Shown piece after piece: positions 12,377 through 12,754 of a DNA stretch of 12,754 nt. Every line of letters starts with the position of its first letter. Positions within the stretch are counted from its first letter, which is position 1. The notes under the pieces were generated by a model, which did no database searches, had not been told where the DNA came from, and saw nothing but the letters and a program-made list of their open reading frames with translations. A program made the translations under genes and the position numbers. The DNA is from an uncultured Clostridia bacterium (GTDB taxonomy: Bacteria; Bacillota; Clostridia; Christensenellales; CAG-917): contig CANQCC010000034.1 of assembly GCA_947589635.1 (NCBI GenBank), positions 1 through 12,754 of the forward strand, given 5' to 3'.

Positions 12377-12552
12377 TTATATTTTCATCTCAATTAAAAG
12401 TTGTAGCTCATAAGGACATTTATAACTTAAAAGATTTTTCGCACGCACTGTTCTTGCGCAAATTAAAAGCCCCGATTGTTCATCAGGGCTCGCATTTATT
12501 GGCGTATTGAAATAAATTTCTATTTTATCATCGTATAGCATCACTTTCTTAA
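12377..12552 (-). pseudogene. C-terminal remnant of a large serine recombinase
   Basis: About 58 residues read VKKVMLYDDKIEIYFNT and end LQLLIEMKI. This is the pattern closing many Clostridia large serine recombinases (a conserved V-x-K-V-x-L-Y-D-D-K-I strand followed by a variable tail). The catalytic N-terminal domain and zinc region are missing. At the upstream side the sequence changes near 12550 to a broken Rep. The remnant may be what is left of an earlier integrated element. The catalytic serine cannot be checked, so the family call depends on the tail only. Confidence 0.55.
12465..12490 (-). terminator. Terminator-like hairpin inside the recombinase remnant
   Basis: On the minus strand AGCCCTGAT and ATCGGGGCT pair (one G-T pair) across a five-base loop, followed by TTTAATTT. 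It lies within the open frame of the remnant, so it may be fortuitous or end a decayed transcript. Confidence 0.35.
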
Positions 12553-12754
12553 CCAATATACGCAAGCCGCTCTCCCGTCTTTTCACAGGTATTTGACCGA
12601 TTGCATGGTATCCATGTCCGTGACGATATGCTCAAAATCGTTTCTTCCGAAGTGTTTGAGAAAGTGCGTATTCTACAACGTAGTCTGCACACGGTGCAGT
12701 TTCGTGCTGTAATCTTTCACTTCTTCAAGTTCGCCTATCATGCCGCCGTCGGGG
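12547..12754 (-). pseudogene. Broken second Rep gene (runs off the window edge)
   Basis: Read on the minus strand from the edge: PDGGMIGELEEVKDYST, then a TAG stop, then FLKHFGRNDFEH, then another stop and a shift to KTGERLAYIG. These align in order with the intact Rep (PDGEMIGSVEEMQDYST, FFAKAFGRNDFEE, KTGEQIVYSRG; residues about 189-261). Two in-frame stops and a frameshift show it is dead. It is a diverged relative, not a copy of the intact gene, so a second element of the same type once sat to the right of the tRNA. The rest lies outside the window. Confidence 0.85.

Overview
The window most likely holds a complete integrated single-stranded-DNA (inovirus-like, filamentous-phage-type) prophage in a low- to mid-GC Gram-positive bacterium of the Clostridia type, beside a tRNA-Ser(GCU) gene. 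The host call rests on strong AGGAGG-like ribosome binding sites, a lipoprotein signal with no outer-membrane secretin, TTGACA promoters and a Clostridia-like IS481-group transposase; it is inference. The prophage call rests on gene content and order: an HUH rolling-circle Rep, a membrane-bound P-loop ATPase in the position of the filamentous-phage assembly motor, a 30-residue single-helix protein overlapping that ATPase, several membrane-anchored exported proteins, and small basic proteins.

Layout. A 29-bp direct repeat occurs at 49-77 and 12116-12144 and brackets the element (about 12.07 kb per unit). Near-terminal inverted motifs (CTGATTGAAACA) lie just inside each copy, so the excised circle would carry a core flanked by symmetric arms. 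Nearly all genes are on the minus strand and read from right to left: an 82-aa protein; a 153-aa acidic protein that may bind ssDNA; four envelope-anchored proteins (441, 191, 217 and 476 aa, one a lipoprotein); three small basic or charged proteins (147, 85 and 133 aa); the 30-aa membrane peptide; the 748-aa ATPase; Rep; then a heavily hairpinned noncoding stretch and an IS481-like transposase. Next to the left repeat is a perfect 30-bp palindrome with a DnaA-box match.

Plus-strand features inside the prophage run against the main transcription. Two short structured RNAs (about 5492-5590 and 6388-6452) each have a consensus promoter, a dyad operator over the -10, an almost identical 48-bp upstream block and an intrinsic terminator. 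A 25-aa hydrophobic peptide (1384-1461) with a strong ribosome binding site has that site predicted to pair with its own stop-codon region, as in type I toxin mRNAs.

Right flank. The right repeat ends 6 bp before the -35 of the tRNA-Ser promoter. Beyond the tRNA are a remnant of a serine recombinase C-terminus and a broken copy of a Rep related to the intact one, so this locus appears to have hosted such elements more than once. No intact integrase is in the window. The only complete recombination enzyme is the DDE transposase, so how the element integrates is open.
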